A DNA stretch of 64,000 bases from contig OY735202.1 in NCBI GenBank assembly GCA_963457665.1, positions 46,215,403 to 46,279,402 on the forward strand, given 5' to 3'. Below, in pieces: positions 1-10,930 of this stretch; the stretch's first letter is position 1; every line of letters begins with the position of its first letter. The notes beneath the pieces were generated by a model that was not told the origin of the DNA, searched no databases, and was given only the letters and a program-made list of their open reading frames with translations. This DNA is from Thysanoteuthis rhombus. Its lineage: Eukaryota > Mollusca > Cephalopoda > Oegopsida > Thysanoteuthidae. The translations under genes were made by a program, and so were the position numbers.

Positions 1-100
1 ACACATATGCCAGGGAGAATGATCTCCCTTTTCCACAGTATTTTTGTCTCAACAAGAAATTCTTACTATAAAGCTGTGACCTATAGAATGTTCCAGGCCA

Positions 101-733
101 CTAAATATCAAATGACCAGGGCAATTTTTGCTTCTGTGGTTTTTTTTCTTTTGAAAAACATTGACATGTCGACTTCCACAATGGCAGTCCCCCAATTTCA
201 TTAGCCTCGTTTTGCACCCAGTTTGTACATATTTTCCTTAAATAGTTGACTGAGTCGTTGTTGGTGCTAATTTCCTTCACTTTTTTATCAAATGAATTGT
301 GAGCCCAACCATAGATAATAAGCAAACTGTTACACTGAGGCAAATTTGATTGTAGAAAATGAACCAATGCAAATGCTTTTTTTGCTGGCATATCTTGCAT
401 TTTCATATTCTTCCATCTGAAATATCCTTCATTTGTTGCAGGACATCACCATATGGCAATTACTTCAGTCCAGAAAATTCTAGACATTGGTGCTTTGACC
501 AGCCACTCAATGAGCTTTTCATGGTCTTCTGCAAAGACTAAAATAGTTGAGTGATATATAGATTCTTTGTCAATAAATGAATCCTTAGAAAATATTTCAT
601 TAGGTTGTGACATGTAGTGTGCAGCTGCAGATAGACCATGACTTATATTTGATTTTTCGTGCTTTTCAAGAACAATATCTTGGATTTGAAGAACTATCTT
701 ATAGTAGGAGCACCATTTGCAGTTTTTAGCCAT
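101..733 (-). pseudogene. Unrecognised broken reading frame
   Basis: Two minus-strand open pieces (446-733 and 101-406) lie in the same frame, separated by a single stop at about 443. Together they give about 200 residues with natural-looking composition, e.g. KLIEWLVKAPMSRIFWTEVI and FALVHFLQSNLPQCNSLLII. I do not recognise the family. It could be a decayed transposon protein or a processed pseudogene. It lies antisense to, and upstream of, the glutaredoxin gene. Confidence 0.3.
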
Positions 734-1936
734 TCAAGGTGGTCTTCTAGCCATCTCCATGCTATGGTATCTCAGGACCAAATAAACGAGGGTTAATTCT
801 GCTAGGTTTAGGGAAAATTTTTCTAAGAAAAAAATCTTGTATACATTTTTTAATTAACTGTGGCAAAAAGCATATGTTATTGATTGCAGGAAAAGCCTTT
901 ACGAGTTATCCATTGCAAGATAAAAGTCCTGACTGACAGAATTGAATTGCTATCAATCACAATAAAATAGAAATTCTACTGAATTAACCTTAAAATTGCA
1001 ATGATAGAAATTTCTGTTAGTCACAGTTGATGGGTTTTAATTATTAGAAGTTGAAAGAAAAAATTCCTTGAAAAAGACTGAAACATTACATCTGTTCTCA
1101 GCATGTGGCTAATCACATTAAAAATATGTCTGAAGTGAAAAATAAGTGTGACAATAATTAAAGGATCTAACAAATTCCCGCCCTTGAAGATAAAGTGAAT
1201 AAAGATGTTGTACATCATTCTAAATCTTTTCACTCTTAAGGAGTAGAAGAAAGCAATTATTTGAAGATTTATAATTAGATGCATTCACATATTAAACATT
1301 TGTTAGTAATTTCACCTTAAAGGCTTCATACTTCACATTTACTGATAAAAAATGCCATAAATTAAAAAAAACTCAAACTCAGGATGTTTCAGTGATGATG
1401 ATTTGCATATTACCTAGACTGTTGTTATAAAATCCAATCTTTTCTCCAGCATTTAGAAACAAACAACAAAACAAACAATTAGTGTATGATATGAATTTGT
1501 TACATGTAAAAACAATGAAACACTTGATAAAAATGATGCTATTCACTTTATTGATGTAGACTGTTAATTATGATATATTAGGTTTTCTTTGAAAAATCTT
1601 GCAAAATCCCTGATTGAGGTGTTAGCCATACTTGACCTTCACTCTCTTTTTGACTTGATTTTCCAGCTTCTTTTTCATTTGTCTGATTTTTTTCATGAAT
1701 ATTTTTTTTCTTATTTTTAAATATTGCACATTTTTTTCTTAGACTTTCTTTGTATCTGGTTGAGATTTTAATATGCAATTCTTTTTTTTCTTCTGTATAA
1801 TTTCAGAAACTGCTTTGAAAGTTTTATTGATTTCTTTTTGTTTTTGTAATGAAATCCTCAAAATTTGAGTTATGGTGTTTACAATTTTGTTAGCATATTT
1901 TAATGAGATTTTTTCATTTTCATATTTTTATTCTAG
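734..1936. other. AT-rich non-coding DNA upstream of the glutaredoxin start
   Basis: No recognisable coding sequence. T-rich from 1570 on, ending in the polypyrimidine tract and acceptor of the first coding exon. Any noncoding first exon and the promoter must lie here or outside the window, but I cannot point to them. Confidence 0.6.
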
Positions 1937-1944
1937 TTCAAAAC

Positions 1945-2166
1945 ATGGGCAACTCAGCTACAAGCATTGATCAAGCTCAGTTCGTGGAAGAGACAATAAA
2001 AAGCAATTGTGTGACTGTCTTTTCGAAAAGTTACTGTCCTTCTTGTAGAGTTGCTAAGAGAAATCTTGATCAACATGGAATTACCTACAAAGTTGTGGAA
2101 CTAGACAAACGAGAGGATGGGGATAGAATCATGTCAGTTTTACATGAAATGACTCAGAAGCGAACA
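1945..2166 (+). other. GLRX2: Glutaredoxin coding exon 1 (74 codons)
   Basis: The exon starts at 1937 after a T-rich tract and the acceptor ttctag. Coding begins at the ATG at 1945 and runs 222 nt to the donor ACA|gtaagc at 2167. It carries the N-terminus, the active-site helix with CPSC, and the segment ending in QKRT. An unspliced reading frame continues into the intron, but conservation stops at the donor. Confidence 0.9.
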
Positions 2167-5100
2167 GTAAGCTTTTCTCTTTTTTTCTTTTTCTCTTTAA
2201 TTACCTACTTTTTCGACAAGCCTGAACTAAGTATTCTCTTCGAGTGGATATGTTAGATGGATCAATAAGTCCGTAGCCTGATAGTTATTAGCTGAATTTT
2301 AATCTGAAATTTTCACTGTATAAAGTTGGATCTGTCATCAATTGGGAAGAATTATGTTAAGTGCATTGACATGGAAGGAAATGATGTTGGAAAATAAATA
2401 TTTCTTGTGTAAAATGAGTACTTTTTCATTTTTACTTATTGACATAGACTCTGTACTTTTTTTTTTTTTTAGTGATTACTGCCTAACAAAAATTTTCTAT
2501 TGAGTGTCTAGCCAGACCTGTTGTTATTGCATGTTTGGAATTATTTTGTTTTTTTGTTTTTTATCTTTATAAATTGCAAAAGTCACTAGTTTGTGGTAAA
2601 TATAATCTCATGTCAATAGCTAAAAGTACTCATTATTTCTGAGCAGAGTTATCTTATCTGGCCTGAATTGAATTAGTTTTGATAATGTTTCAAGCAAAAA
2701 CATAAGCTCAATTCTTTCATTTATACATCTTGAAAACTAAAAACCTTTATCTAATAATTTTTGAAAAAATAATATTCAAATATAAAAATGGTCATTTCAC
2801 AGAGTGAAGGCTTTAAAAATAAGAAGACTATTTTTAGCAGAAAACATCGCTTATATTAACTAATTCAAGATATGCTCAGTACCTAACAAAAGTTCAAAAT
2901 TTAAAAAATCGTTTTTTAAAATCATTCTACCTAAGTTATTGTATTTTTTGTTTTTCTACCAGAATTCGATGATACCTTATTTTTAAAAAAAATAAGGTAT
3001 TGAATATCATATTGTGCTTGTTACAAAGATTTTGACATTTACTAAAATTAATGTAAGTTTCCTATTAGACAGTGTATCTTACTAAAATGATAAAGACTGA
3101 AGAACCCTCTGTCTAATCATGTAGGTATATCAAATTATCTTTGTACTAAATTTCCATTGAAATATATTGTGAATATAACACCATAAGTGAGTACCATATT
3201 AATAAGTGCTAAAGGATTAAAATTATTTAGCCAGTAAATGCCTTTTCCATAGTTGCCTCTCGGGAATTATAAAGTCCGGCAACTTTATGGTGTGTGGAGC
3301 AGCCTGCCATAATTGTCATGTAAAATAATTTTGAATAAGATGCTTGTGTGAATGGGCAAACAACTAACACATTCTTACAAGGACTTGAACCTAGAATTTC
3401 TCACCCATCAGATAGATGTGTTATTATTACTCCACAAGATTTTTTTTTCTTTGCTGATGCCCACTGAGGTCTATTAGCATTTTCTATTGATGTGTTTGTG
3501 CTCTAATAAAGCAAAAAATACAATCTCTTGAATGTAAAACTGAAGACATTATTTTGCAATAAGAAAAATTAACACTCATTCTGAAAATATGGGTATTTAT
3601 GATCAGAAAATACGCATATTGCCAGGGTTCAAGATAGTCAGTAGGATAATGTTTTCTGGAAAAATCAAAGGACATGCAGACAACCATACATACAGAGGGA
3701 TTCCTTCTATTTAGCCCGCTGAATCCCAACCATTACGTCATACTTCATTTGAGAAAAGAGACAAAACTGTAAGATTTTAAATAAACCAAATTTTCTTATT
3801 GAATTGAATTTTAAAAGAGACATTAGTAGCAATCAAGGGAAAGATTATTCTGAACAGCTAAAGTCAAGTGAACTGATTTATAGAAACTATGAAATAATAT
3901 TGGTAATCTTCAATTTTTTAATTTTGTTTTTATTAGATTTTATGAACTGCTGATCCACGCGACTTCAAACTTGACATATCACTGCCTTATTTACTAATAT
4001 GTCTGGCAAATGTCAACTTTGTACAATGGCTAGTTGTTAAGTAATTTTGGTGCACACACATAGATATTTTTGATTGAAGTGAGATGTTTCTTAATCTTTG
4101 ATTTAACGGTCTAACATCTGTCTAGCATTATTTTACTACTCTTGGAAATCTTTATAATTAAGATTAAAAGTTGATTTAAAAAATAAATGTATATAAAGAA
4201 AACCCATGCCAAGTGCATGATGTGGATACCTTTTCTTAGGCCGTGATCACTAAAAATGTCTTAATTTTCAGAAAGCAAGCATGGATGCTGCTGGACACAA
4301 AGTAGGGGATCAATTCAGTGTAAACTCTCATTGCAAATTGAACCTCCCACTAAGAACCTATTCAGGAGGTGAATTCTGGAAAAAAAGAAACCTTTTTCTA
4401 GACATTCAGTTGATGTTTAAACTTACAGCCCTCTAGCTACATAAATGTATAAATAGACTGCCAGCCAGCCAGACCAGATAAAAAACTGAAGAAAACTCTT
4501 TGGATAGTTTTGGTGATGGTTTCTAATATGTGTTCCATTTGCTTAATTATTCTAAATACATTTATATTTTAATGAACACAAAATAAAATACAAAATGCTG
4601 TTGGTAAGTTCCTCTATCATTTGCTAAGATAAAGTTGGACCCTATTAAGATGATAGCAATTTTTGATTTTGGCAGGTAAATTTCTATTCCAACATTTACT
4701 TGTACCTAACGGCTATTCTACAATAGACCCCAAACTCTTACAGAACATTGATAAGTACAGAGTCTATGTTAATGTCTATCATGTGTATATGTAGTCCATA
4801 ACCTAATGATATTTATTTTCCAACATCATTCCTTTCCATGTCAATGCACTTGACATAGTACTTCCTCATTAATAACATAGATCCAACTCCATTGATATGA
4901 CTTGTATGTGTGATATAAACCAACTTAGACACAAAAGAAACCTCTATTGACAGTTTTCGTTGATGGTGTCTTACAGACATTGGTCAATTCAATGCATTTT
5001 TATAATTTTCTTTTTAATGCTACGTATGTGTATCAAATAATCTGTTACAGTAAAGATTCAATATTCCGTTAAGTATATTGACCACCTTTGTGTTATCAAC

Positions 5101-5513
5101 CTTAATTGTTTTATTATTTGTCTTACATCTGTATTGGAATTTTTGAAAGTTTGTAATTAAGTACTTACTGATCATTGATTTTATTTTCCAGTTTATGATT
5201 TTGAAAAAAAAAAGCATCAAAATAGGTCATTTGACTGAGTAAAATGCATATCAGAAACGTTTTGTTGTGTTAATGTATTTATCCCAGAGAAATGTTGGGT
5301 CGTTAAATCTTTTTGCATATCTATTTAACTTTACAAATAATTTAACCTTTTGCTCTTTAAAATTACATTTTCAAATGTCATTTCTTTTACGTTTAGGTTC
5401 CCCGTGTGTTTGTTGATGGTCATTGCATTGGAGGCTCAGAGGACACCCAGCAATATCTAAAGAATGGCAAATTATTTGAAATGCTTGATCAATGTATGAA
5501 ATCAAAAATGTAA
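1945..5513 (+). CDS. GLRX2: Glutaredoxin, GLRX2-like (two coding exons)
   Basis: The coding exons 1945-2166 and 5397-5513 join in phase 0 to encode 112 aa. Glutaredoxins are small thioredoxin-fold oxidoreductases that use glutathione to reduce protein disulfides and mixed disulfides, and some bind a 2Fe-2S cluster. Visible family signatures are VTVFSKSYCPSCRVAKRNL with the active-site CPSC at about residues 31-34, YKVVELD at about 48-54, the cis-proline motif TVP across the splice junction (74-76), and IGGSEDT followed by LKNGKLFEML. Order and spacing match vertebrate GLRX2. The Met at 1945 lies 8 bases after an AG acceptor, so an upstream noncoding exon is likely. The protein begins MGNSATS, compatible with N-myristoylation, and no mitochondrial presequence is encoded here. 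The active site is CPSC rather than the usual CPYC or CSYC. GLRX2 is the closest match, but assignment to GLRX2 over GLRX is by similarity only. Confidence 0.9.
2324..2456 (+). repeat. Left arm of the intronic inverted repeat
   Basis: The reverse complement of this segment aligns with 4755-4889. Anchors are GTACAGAGTCTATGT at one end, ATATTTATTTTCCAACATCA and CCATGTCAATGCACTT in the middle, and ATCCAACT at the other end. Confidence 0.8.
2472..2520 (-). repeat. Short fragment of the MITE-like repeat
   Basis: In reverse complement, CAGGTCTGGCTAGACACTCA followed by ATAGAAAATTTTTGTTAGGC and AGTAATCACTAAA matches the left part of the 0.45-kb repeat with an internal deletion. It abuts the left arm of the intronic inverted repeat. 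Confidence 0.5.
3375..3440 (-). repeat. tRNA-like SINE head, reversed
   Basis: On the minus strand, AAATTCTAGGTTCAAGTCCT contains a B-box-like GGTTCAAGTCC preceded by a plausible anticodon-arm region. It is a degraded tRNA-like sequence, most likely a SINE head. Confidence 0.4.
4236..4545 (+). repeat. MITE-like 0.45-kb repeat, partial copy A
   Basis: Contains GATCACTAAAAATG, GCTGCTGGACACAAAGTAGG, a TCAGTGTAAACT segment, TTTTTCTAGACATTCAG and CAGCCAGCCAGACCAG in the same order as copies at 37437-37915 and (reversed) 60225-60695. The 5' third is missing. Confidence 0.65.
4755..4889 (-). repeat. Right arm of the intronic inverted repeat
   Basis: Partner of 2324-2456, roughly 2.3 kb away in the same intron and in opposite orientation. 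Alignment is near-continuous over about 130 bp with a short internal divergence at 4775-4805. Confidence 0.8.
5397..5513 (+). other. GLRX2: Glutaredoxin terminal coding exon
   Basis: The acceptor is ttttacgtttag at 5385-5396. The exon opens with VPRVFVDGHCIGG, which completes the TVP cis-proline motif and the GG glutathione-binding motif, and ends SKM followed by TAA at 5511-5513. It encodes 38 residues. The open frame is too short for a length-based search and was found by the family motif. Confidence 0.9.
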
Positions 5514-5795
5514 TGAGTTATCTGATGAAATTATATCAACGAATGATTGATTTTTATGTTTTGTGTCGAATGTTTCCCTGAATTATACAATGTGTGTGTT
5601 GTCTTGAAGGGGACAGCAAAATGCTATACGGGTTTTAGCTGAAAATATCCTCATTTATGTAATACATGCCAGTGTATGAAATGCAGTATTGTGTCAGAAG
5701 AAATTGGATTAATGATTCCAATGATTTTTATTTTAAATACTATCATAGTAACTGTAATCATGGGATTATTTATGTTCGGATTGGCTCTTCCCTGG

Positions 5796-5801
5796 AATAA
5801 A
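5796..5801 (+). terminator. Candidate polyA signal of the glutaredoxin gene
   Basis: An AATAAA lies 283 nt after the stop codon and gives a reasonable 3'UTR length. A second AATAAA at 5948-5953 could be an alternative. No transcript evidence is available to choose between them. Confidence 0.5.
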
Positions 5802-6139
5802 GCAAAGCTCCCTGGCCCTGAATTAAATATAATATTTCTCGATTTATTTTAGAATACTAAGAATGAGCAACTTCGAATGAACCTCAATTTTATAAATTTC
5901 AAATATCTGAATATTTTTTAAGGGAATGCACAAATAGGAATGTGATAAATAAATGTTCTATATCTGAAGTTTGTTTTGATGTATATTAATCATTGTATGT
6001 GGTTTGTTTGGACTAATTTCTATGTCTTTGTTTTGTTTTTTCACAATGTTTTAGCTGTATGCTTTCTTGCACATCTTGTTGAGAGAGCATGTGCATCCCT
6101 TGTCAGACACATCACATCCAGTGCTTGAGTCTGTGTATT

Positions 6140-6440
6140 CTCAGAAGAATGCATGACCAAGAACTGTATATACAACATGCCATGCAGTTGTGGCAGAGAG
6201 TACAGGGGTGAGACAAGCCACCCCTAAAAGTTAGTCTTGAAGACACCAAAAAGCTGTAATTCAAGGAGATACATTTAAGTCAGGTATGGCTGACTATGTG
6301 AGGAGGGAGAATAGGTTGCACCAATCTATTATAGATTGGAAGCAGCATTGGATAATTAGTAGGTGGAAAGGAACTGCACATAATGTGCTCCGATATCTTG
6401 ATCAGCAGTCTGAGCATAGACGTTTATAGTTTAAGCAACA
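6140..6440 (+). mobile_element. GIY-YIG-type retroelement fragment (Penelope-like)
   Basis: The + strand reads NCIYNMPCSCGREYRGETSH, then KSGMADYVRRENRLHQSIID, and a segment like KGTAHNVLRYLD. This resembles the C-terminal endonuclease (Y.G.T core) of Penelope-like retroelements, with stops between the blocks. The fragment is decayed and truncated at both ends. Assignment to Penelope rather than another GIY-YIG element is inferred. Confidence 0.55.
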
Positions 6441-7596
6441 CGAAAGAACAAGTAATGATATTGGAATTCTAAAGATGGGAGTGTGTGAAAAGTACAAAGA
6501 GGGATTATGAGCTTACGACCATCCCAAGAACAAACAGATGCAAGCACTGAAGGTGATGTGTATGAGTGGGGATGTGCATTCCCTCTCAGAACAAGATTCA
6601 GCAACATTTCAGAACTTAACAGACTACCTAGGAAGGCCAGAGAGTAGATGACTGAATCGTGAAAAATCAAAACAAAGAGGGAATTAGTTCAAACCAACCA
6701 AACACAAAAATGTTCTATATTTTTTTTTTTTTTTTTGTCCTTGGAATTTTAATGATTCAAAAATACTTGTTGAAGATATCAATTACATTCTCTTTGAACA
6801 TTTGAAATAAACTGGGCCCCAATTGTAGGGTGCTTGTGAGAATTGAACTCAGTGTAGTGAAAGTCACTTGCTAACACCCAGTATGTACCTTGATGAGAAT
6901 GCAATTGTCATAAAATTCATTATTTCTGCTACTTATATGTTTTTACATGGTTTAAAAAGTTGCAACATTTAATCTACAAAATGGGTGAAAAGAAAATCTC
7001 TATTTGAAATAGGTGATAACTTCATTATGTTTTGGTCGATAATTGTTGAACTATCTTTACTTTGAATGATAAAATGGTAGAATCTGCCTGCTGTATTAGA
7101 ATTCAATGTTGGCACTGATTTCTGTTAGCATTTCAGGATGGCCTCAATTGCAGAAAATCCAGTGGTATGTTGGCCATAACATGTTTAGTGTGCTCCTCCA
7201 GTTGATCCTGAGTTTGTGGTTCATTGCTGTACATCTCTGCTCATCCCTAAAAGAAGAAATCACGGGGCGTAGAGTCTGGGCTTCATGAAGGCCATACATT
7301 TCTAATAGGGAGTTAATTCTCACCCACAATGTATAAGCTTAAAACACTTTCATCTTTCAGTAGTGTAAGAAATAAATGACTTCCATAAGAATTGCTCACA
7401 TTATTCATACAACTGCAATTCAAATTTTTACTATCAGATCTTTGATAATGCTTAATTCATACCATCAGCTGAATACTAATTCCATGCAAACTTGAAATTT
7501 CTCTAAACGACTGAGTATCTTTCCCCGCTCTTCTACCGACAAAATTTGATGTGTCATTACATACGTAATTATTAGGGTGGATGAAAGTTTTTATGT

Positions 7597-8361
7597 ATGA
7601 GGTGCTACTCAAAAGTTCATGTAATTGGGATATTGCTGGGAAATAACCTACCTTAGCTCTTAATTCCTAATGTCACCTTCGAAGTAGTCCCCTTAGGCAT
7701 GTATGTGGTAGTCTCGACCCCCCCCCCCTGATTCTATGCATTCCTAGAAGGTTTCGAGTGTGATTGTATTGAGCACCTTCTGCAATTCTTTCTGGATCTC
7801 TTCAATCGAGTTGAAGCAACATCCTTTCAGTCAGAATTTCAGCTTGGGGAAACAGGAAAGAAATCATGGAGGCAAGGTCAGGCAACTGGGTGGGTGGGTG
7901 GGTGTTTATTGACTCTTGTGTTATTGGAAGCCAGGAACTGCCTGACCACAAGTGATTGGTGTCAGCATGAATTTTGTGCCCAACACGTCTGACAAAATAC
8001 GTTGAACACTTCAACAATCCTACAATATCACAAACATCATGGATAGTGCATTCCCAATCTGCAAGGATAGCCTGGTGCAATTTTTTGACTTTTCCTGGTG
8101 TTGTGCTCATGGTTGGTTGATTCAGAACAGTCATGGTCTTTGATGGATGTTTGTTCTTCCTTGAAATGCTTGGACCAGAAAAAAATGATCTGCTTTGAGA
8201 CGCGGCATTGTCGCTGAAGGCTTCCTAAAAGAAAAAAGAAGAGTTTCTGCAGCCATTGCGTCCATCTTGAAGCAGAACTTGATGCAAGTTTTTAGCTCCG
8301 TGAGATCAGCCATTGCAAAAACTGCCAAAATACCTAAGCAAGAGGTTACAAAAGTAAGCAT
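7597..8361 (-). mobile_element. Deleted mariner transposase copy
   Basis: Read on the minus strand, the N-terminal helix-turn-helix region appears first (ELKTCIKFCFKMDAMAAET), followed by STTPGKVKKLHQAILADWE and TIHDVCDIVGL. It then jumps to the C-terminal part (PPTQLPDLASMISFLFPQAE, the PPYSPDLAPCDFFLFP motif) and a decayed end with QKELQKVLNTIT. Most of the central DD(D/E) catalytic domain is missing, and a frame break separates the two N-terminal pieces. The terminus at 7598 is followed inward by the 3' end of the coding region. No matching terminus was found on the other side, so the 5' end is probably lost. Confidence 0.8.
7881..7905. repeat. (GGGT)n in the mariner remnant
   Basis: GGGTGGGTGGGTGGGTG lies inside the decayed transposase where the PPYSPDL motif begins. 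It probably arose by slippage within the element. Confidence 0.6.
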
Positions 8362-9329
8362 AACTCAGCAATGTGTCCTATCTCAGGCACAGCTGTTGGC
8401 ACACAGATGCACAAAGGGTGCTGCTGGTTCCCCCTAACAGCAGAAGGCCTAAGTGCTTACAGTTGGCTCCTACCATTCAAATTACTGGAATTTTTTGTTA
8501 GCACCTTTTAATTGTAAAACAAGTTACATGAAGAACTAATATATAGATATGAGACACTATGCAAAGTTGAGAAAATTCATTGAAGATATAAATAAATTAT
8601 TAATGAATAATTTCTTTTGTAAATGTTTGTTCTGTCTGTTTATTTTTGATGAAGAAAAAATCTTAGCTGCTGCACAAGAATTTTATAAACACTCTGTATA
8701 TTACTAGAAGATAAAATCATTTTGTATTGATTGATAAGACATGAAGTGCAAGAGATTAAACAAAAAAAGTTTGGATTTAAAGGATTCCACAGAAGACTAA
8801 TACATTGGAATTTGGATGAAGACACCCATTATGGGATGCAGAGAATCATACTTCGTGAGCAACTACTTGTTGGTGAGAGGAACCGTATAACAATACATTA
8901 AGGGCCTTAAGTAACCTATTGACAAAGGTACTGACAAGGAAAAGTGATTCCTCTAGCTAGTAGAAGCAAATATTGATACCAAAGCAAGAAGTTGTGAGAA
9001 TGAAGAGAGCATGGGCTACCATGATTTTAGGTTTATTAAAATAACAGTCCTAAATCTCAAACATTTGGAATATCCAGTAAAGATTAGTTGCGCTAGTCTG
9101 AAAGCATGCGTGTATGGGAACCTTTTGGTTAACAGAGACAAAAAGCTTGAATTTCCCAAAATTTTACACTGTTTTGCCCCAATTTGGGGTCATTTGTACC
9201 CCTGCCTCATACACCTATGTCTGCAACACCAGCCTGCTAACTCCCATTCCATGGTGGGATTAACAAGAATGTGCAAAGTGAAGGAAAAATGACTATTAAT
9301 GCTTACAAAAAATGTGTGTCAGACAACTT

Positions 9330-9465
9330 GACAGCCCCATCTCAAATATGATTTACTTAAGCTTGCTATAGGAGTGGGACACTAGTGGGAATGGTCTGTG
9401 AGACAATCTTGATGGCTATTACTCCATGGCAAAGCGTTCCTTAAACACATCTTAATGCTGCTCAC
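9330..9465 (+). repeat. SINE-body-like repeat, copy 1
   Basis: GGTCTGTGAGACAATC and GGCTATTACTCCATGGCAAA align with ATCTGTAAGACTAGC and CCATTACTTCATGGCAAGGT at 10105-10150. The tRNA-like head is not visible here. Confidence 0.45.
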
Positions 9466-9849
9466 TGAAGTTCCAATAAGCGACAATAAGTAGATTATGG
9501 TATGGATTTAAGTAAAATTGAAAACTGAGGATGACAGGAATAAGTTTGCAATTCTAACACTATTGTTAATTGAATATTTTCAAAATTATTTTCATCTTAT
9601 AGGTTCTAAATTGTTCTAAGGCAAAGATTTTGATGAGGTTAGCAGTGATACTTATTGAGCTCATTACATACAAGGCCAAATGAAATTGTGACAAAAAAAC
9701 TGTTGGACTAATCTTTTGAGTTGGAAGGTCCTGCCTGACATGAAAATCAGCATTTGAAATCCAGGCATTTAACACAGCTTGAACACTGATCTCAGACACT
9801 GATAGAAAAAATGTGACTAAGAAGCAGGCCCTAGTTTTTTTGTTTTTTT

Positions 9850-10165
9850 TAACAATCCTAGCTTAGTCTGGCACAAGGCCTCAGTAGGAGGTCACCCAGT
9901 AAAGCTCAAACTTGCTACACAAGTAAATTAATCTGTTAGTGCAATGGATAGCTTGTCTAGGTAAGATGAGGGTTATATTGTTTCAAACGTTTGAACCGTA
10001 ACAAGGTTGACTAAGGGGGTATCAGCTTTGCCGCTGCTGCTGCCTAAGCACGTGAAAATAAATATGGGGCACTTAGTAAGGAACAAACTCACTACGTAAA
10101 TAATGATCTGTAAGACTAGCTTTCCAACCATTACTTCATGGCAAGGTGCCCAAAAAGTAAGTCTT
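9850..10165 (+). repeat. tRNA-like SINE with body shared with 9330-9465
   Basis: TCTGTTAGTGCAATGGATAG at 9930-9950 resembles a tRNA A-box region, and the later CCATTACTTCATGGCAAGGT is shared with 9330-9465. No clear B box was found, so the class is tentative. Confidence 0.45.
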
Positions 10166-10679
10166 TCAAAATATCACAATGGTTCAATACTGCAACATTG
10201 TCATTCAACTGGATTCATCTGTAGCAACTCATATTCCCTTGACTAAAACAAAACAAAATTGTATATTATTGCTTGTTATCATGAATTACTGTATTTCCTG
10301 ATGTCAAAGATGCTACTATTTCCGTGAAATAAGTCTTGGAAATTTACATAAAGGTTATTTTTTTCACAAGCTTTTCTTAACCCTAAAGGGAGGTCATCTA
10401 TGCTAGACAGTAATGTGAGCATCTGTGTATGACCTTTGAACCAAGTGTAATAATTATACATAGTATAATATAACAAATAAACAAAAGTATCCACAAGTCT
10501 GGCTGCTGCAGGGTCAAACAGTACTCCACTTCTATTCTGACCAAAGATGATTACTGCAACTTTTTGTATTGTGTATAAAATCAATGGAAAAAATATTTTA
10601 AAAAATGTATTTTGTAATATAAATGTATTTATTTATTAGAATGATTGTGTTGTTGGAACATAAATTTTCGTAGATATAA

Positions 10680-10930
10680 AAGGCTTGTCAGTTTGGCTCA
10701 GTTGGCAAGTGAGCGGCCAGCCGATCACTTGTTCGTGATTCCAAATCATGGCAGGAAAATTTATGTATATATATATATATTCGTTTGGTGCAACATGATG
10801 GGATAGACAAACAATGAAGAGTTAACTCCCTTCAAATTAGTGGGGATTGGTAGTTGTTATCACTGGGGAAAAAGGGAAAAATGAACTCTTGTCTCCGACT
10901 TGGACTGGAGCGTGACAATAATAAATAAAA
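10680..10930 (+). repeat. tRNA-derived SINE, copy 1
   Basis: The head contains an A-box-like TGGCTCAGTTGGCAAGTGAG and a B-box-like GTTCGTGATTCCAAATC, with the spacing of a tRNA gene. The body (GGCAGGAAAATTTATG, a (TA)n, ACAATGAAGAGTTAACTCCC and GACTTGGACTGGAGCGTGAC) is shared with the copy at 46365. This is the architecture of the tRNA-derived SINEs described from octopuses. Confidence 0.75.

Larger units (their letters stand above)
2167..5396 (+). other. Glutaredoxin intron (3.2 kb), repeat-bearing
   Basis: The intron has consensus borders, gtaagc to ttttag, and no other coding segment. It holds a widely spaced inverted repeat (2324-2456 against 4755-4889), one partial copy of a MITE-like dispersed repeat (4236-4545), a short fragment of the same family in the opposite direction (2472-2520), and a tiny hairpin version at 4927-4975. 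The remainder is AT-rich unique sequence. Confidence 0.8.

Noticed and set aside
8195..8437. 80-codon + strand frame
   Set aside because: Opposite-strand shadow of the mariner N-terminal region.
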